Shown here piece by piece: positions 50,461 to 51,196 of a DNA stretch of 51,196 nt. The translations under genes were made by a program, and so were the position numbers. The notes beneath the pieces are model-generated. The model worked only from the letters and a program-made list of their open reading frames with translations, was not told where the DNA came from and searched no databases. Within the stretch, counting starts at the first letter, position 1; every line of letters starts with the position of its first letter. This stretch comes from Arthrobacter ipis (lineage in GTDB: Bacteria > Actinomycetota > Actinomycetes > Actinomycetales > Micrococcaceae). The stretch lies in contig NZ_JAAOXD010000001.1 in the NCBI RefSeq assembly GCF_014694315.1, positions 451,763 through 502,958 on the forward strand, in the 5' to 3' direction.

Positions 50461-51196
50461 ATAGACGCGCACCCAGTCGACCTGCATCCAGGAAGGCGTG
50501 GTGCTGGAACCGTCAGGGAACCAGTCGAGCTGCAGCGTCTGGTGCACGCTGCCGGAGGGCTGGTGCGCCGGGTTCGTATCGGTGAACGTCTTCACGCCGT
50601 CGATGTAGCCTGTGATGCCGGCCGGAGTCCACTCCACCGCGTAGTTGTGCCACTGGGTGGTGTCAACAGCCTTGCTGGCGTAAGTCTGCTTGGTGCCACT
50701 GCATGCGTAGTGCAGGAAGAACTTCACCAGGGTTGTATCGGAGGTGCTCTCGGCGTAGTCGACCTCATCACAGGTCGACGACGTGGTGACCGGGTTGAGA
50801 ATGAGGACGGGGTGGTATTCCGAATCCCGCCGGTTCGTCTTCATGCGGGTTTCCCAGCGGCCGTACTTCTGGTTGGCAAACTTTGCCGACATGCCGCCGG
50901 TGGTACCGGCCGAGTCACCGCTGACGGTTGCCGCGCCGTTGGCCACCGACCACGCCTTGGGGCTGCGGATACCGTTGCCCGCATGGCCGGGGCTGTTGTA
51001 GACGCTCCACTTGGTGCGGTCCGGGGTGCCCGTGTAATTGAATTCGTCGCCGGCCACAACCGAACCCCAACCGAGCGCGCTGGCGGCCTGCGTGCCGCTT
51101 CCCGGCGTGGTGGCTGCCGGAGCGACAGCGGCCGGAGCAGGCTGGGCGGGAGCCGCCGCTGCCGTCGGCGCGGCGGCTACGGCGGGCGCGGTTGTG
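50455..51196 (-). CDS. Glycoside hydrolase family 16 protein (5' end outside window)
   Basis: Secreted polysaccharide hydrolase; 246 codons are visible and the start lies beyond the window. The upstream visible part is an Ala/Pro-rich linker, probably after a signal peptide or another domain. The catalytic domain begins GDEFNYTGTPDRTKW and carries the GH16 active-site motif EVDYAE (nucleophile and acid/base glutamates), with WTPAGITGYIDGV and a C-terminal VDWVRVYK typical of the family. Substrate could be a beta-1,3-glucan or another beta-glycan; this cannot be told by eye. Confidence 0.9.
   Translation of the reverse strand, partial: TTAPAVAAAPTAAAAPAQPAPAAVAPAATTPGSGTQAASALGWGSVVAGDEFNYTGTPDRTKWSVYNSPGHAGNGIRSPKAWSVANGAATVSGDSAGTTGGMSAKFANQKYGRWETRMKTNRRDSEYHPVLILNPVTTSSTCDEVDYAESTSDTTLVKFFLHYACSGTKQTYASKAVDTTQWHNYAVEWTPAGITGYIDGVKTFTDTNPAHQPSGSVHQTLQLDWFPDGSSTTPSWMQVDWVRVYK

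Overview
The window looks like chromosome of a high-GC actinobacterium of the family Micrococcaceae, most probably Arthrobacter or Pseudarthrobacter. This is inferred from the gene order RNase E/G - rplU - rpmA - obgE - proB - proA - small membrane protein - nadD - rsfS, the class Ib ribonucleotide reductase set, a ThiD-TenA fusion under a TPP riboswitch, a DinB-fold (mycothiol-type) protein, frequent GTG/TTG starts and dense coding. Nearly all of it is ordinary core genome; no prophage, insertion sequence or CRISPR array is visible.

Layout. 1-4.7 kb: VKOR membrane protein (-) and RNase E/G (+). 4.8-6.5 kb: TPP riboswitch and thiD-tenA. 6.6-14.5 kb: ribosomal proteins L21 and L27, Obg GTPase, the first two proline enzymes, NAD synthesis and the ribosome silencing factor, all on +. 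14.6-16.6 kb: two identical tRNA-Ala(GGC) genes, then two paralogous exported proteins with PGDDxGG repeats whose promoters share 11-bp direct repeats. 16.7-22 kb: flavoprotein, rRNA-type methyltransferase, ROK regulator, lipoprotein. 22.2-26 kb: metF and metE behind a leader that may be structured. 26-31.2 kb: DUF2004 protein, LysR regulator and a translationally coupled trio (flavin oxidoreductase, DUF1365, cyclopropane-fatty-acid synthase). 31.3-36.4 kb: nrdH-nrdI-nrdE, two micro-ORFs, nrdF. 36.4-38.3 kb: a pnuC remnant, a lipoprotein and two small genes. 38.3-41.4 kb: three adjacent decayed genes (alpha/beta hydrolase, DJ-1/PfpI, GlxA-type regulator). 41.4-51.2 kb: hypothetical, ChaB, DUF2087, aldo/keto reductase, DinB-fold, dienelactone hydrolase, DoxX, HPt-like, rlmC, rnz, and the 3' part of a GH16 glycosidase.

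How the genes work together. Supply of building blocks and translation dominate: thiamine salvage, proline, NAD, methionine with its folate methyl donor, and deoxynucleotides, next to ribosome assembly and RNA processing factors. Methionine synthesis is arranged as methylene-THF reductase followed by B12-independent synthase. The nrd genes form a manganese/iron class Ib system with its own redoxin and flavodoxin.

The most unusual signals are: (i) short tandem duplications (15-33 bp) that cross or abut the stop codons of at least five genes; (ii) the PGDDxGG repeat proteins with shared phased promoter repeats; (iii) a riboswitch whose closing helix contains the thiD start codon; (iv) a leader with a possible Cys-containing peptide before metF; (v) micro-ORFs between nrdE and nrdF; (vi) a decaying three-gene block in an otherwise intact region. 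Base-level positions were read by eye and could be off by a base or two in places.
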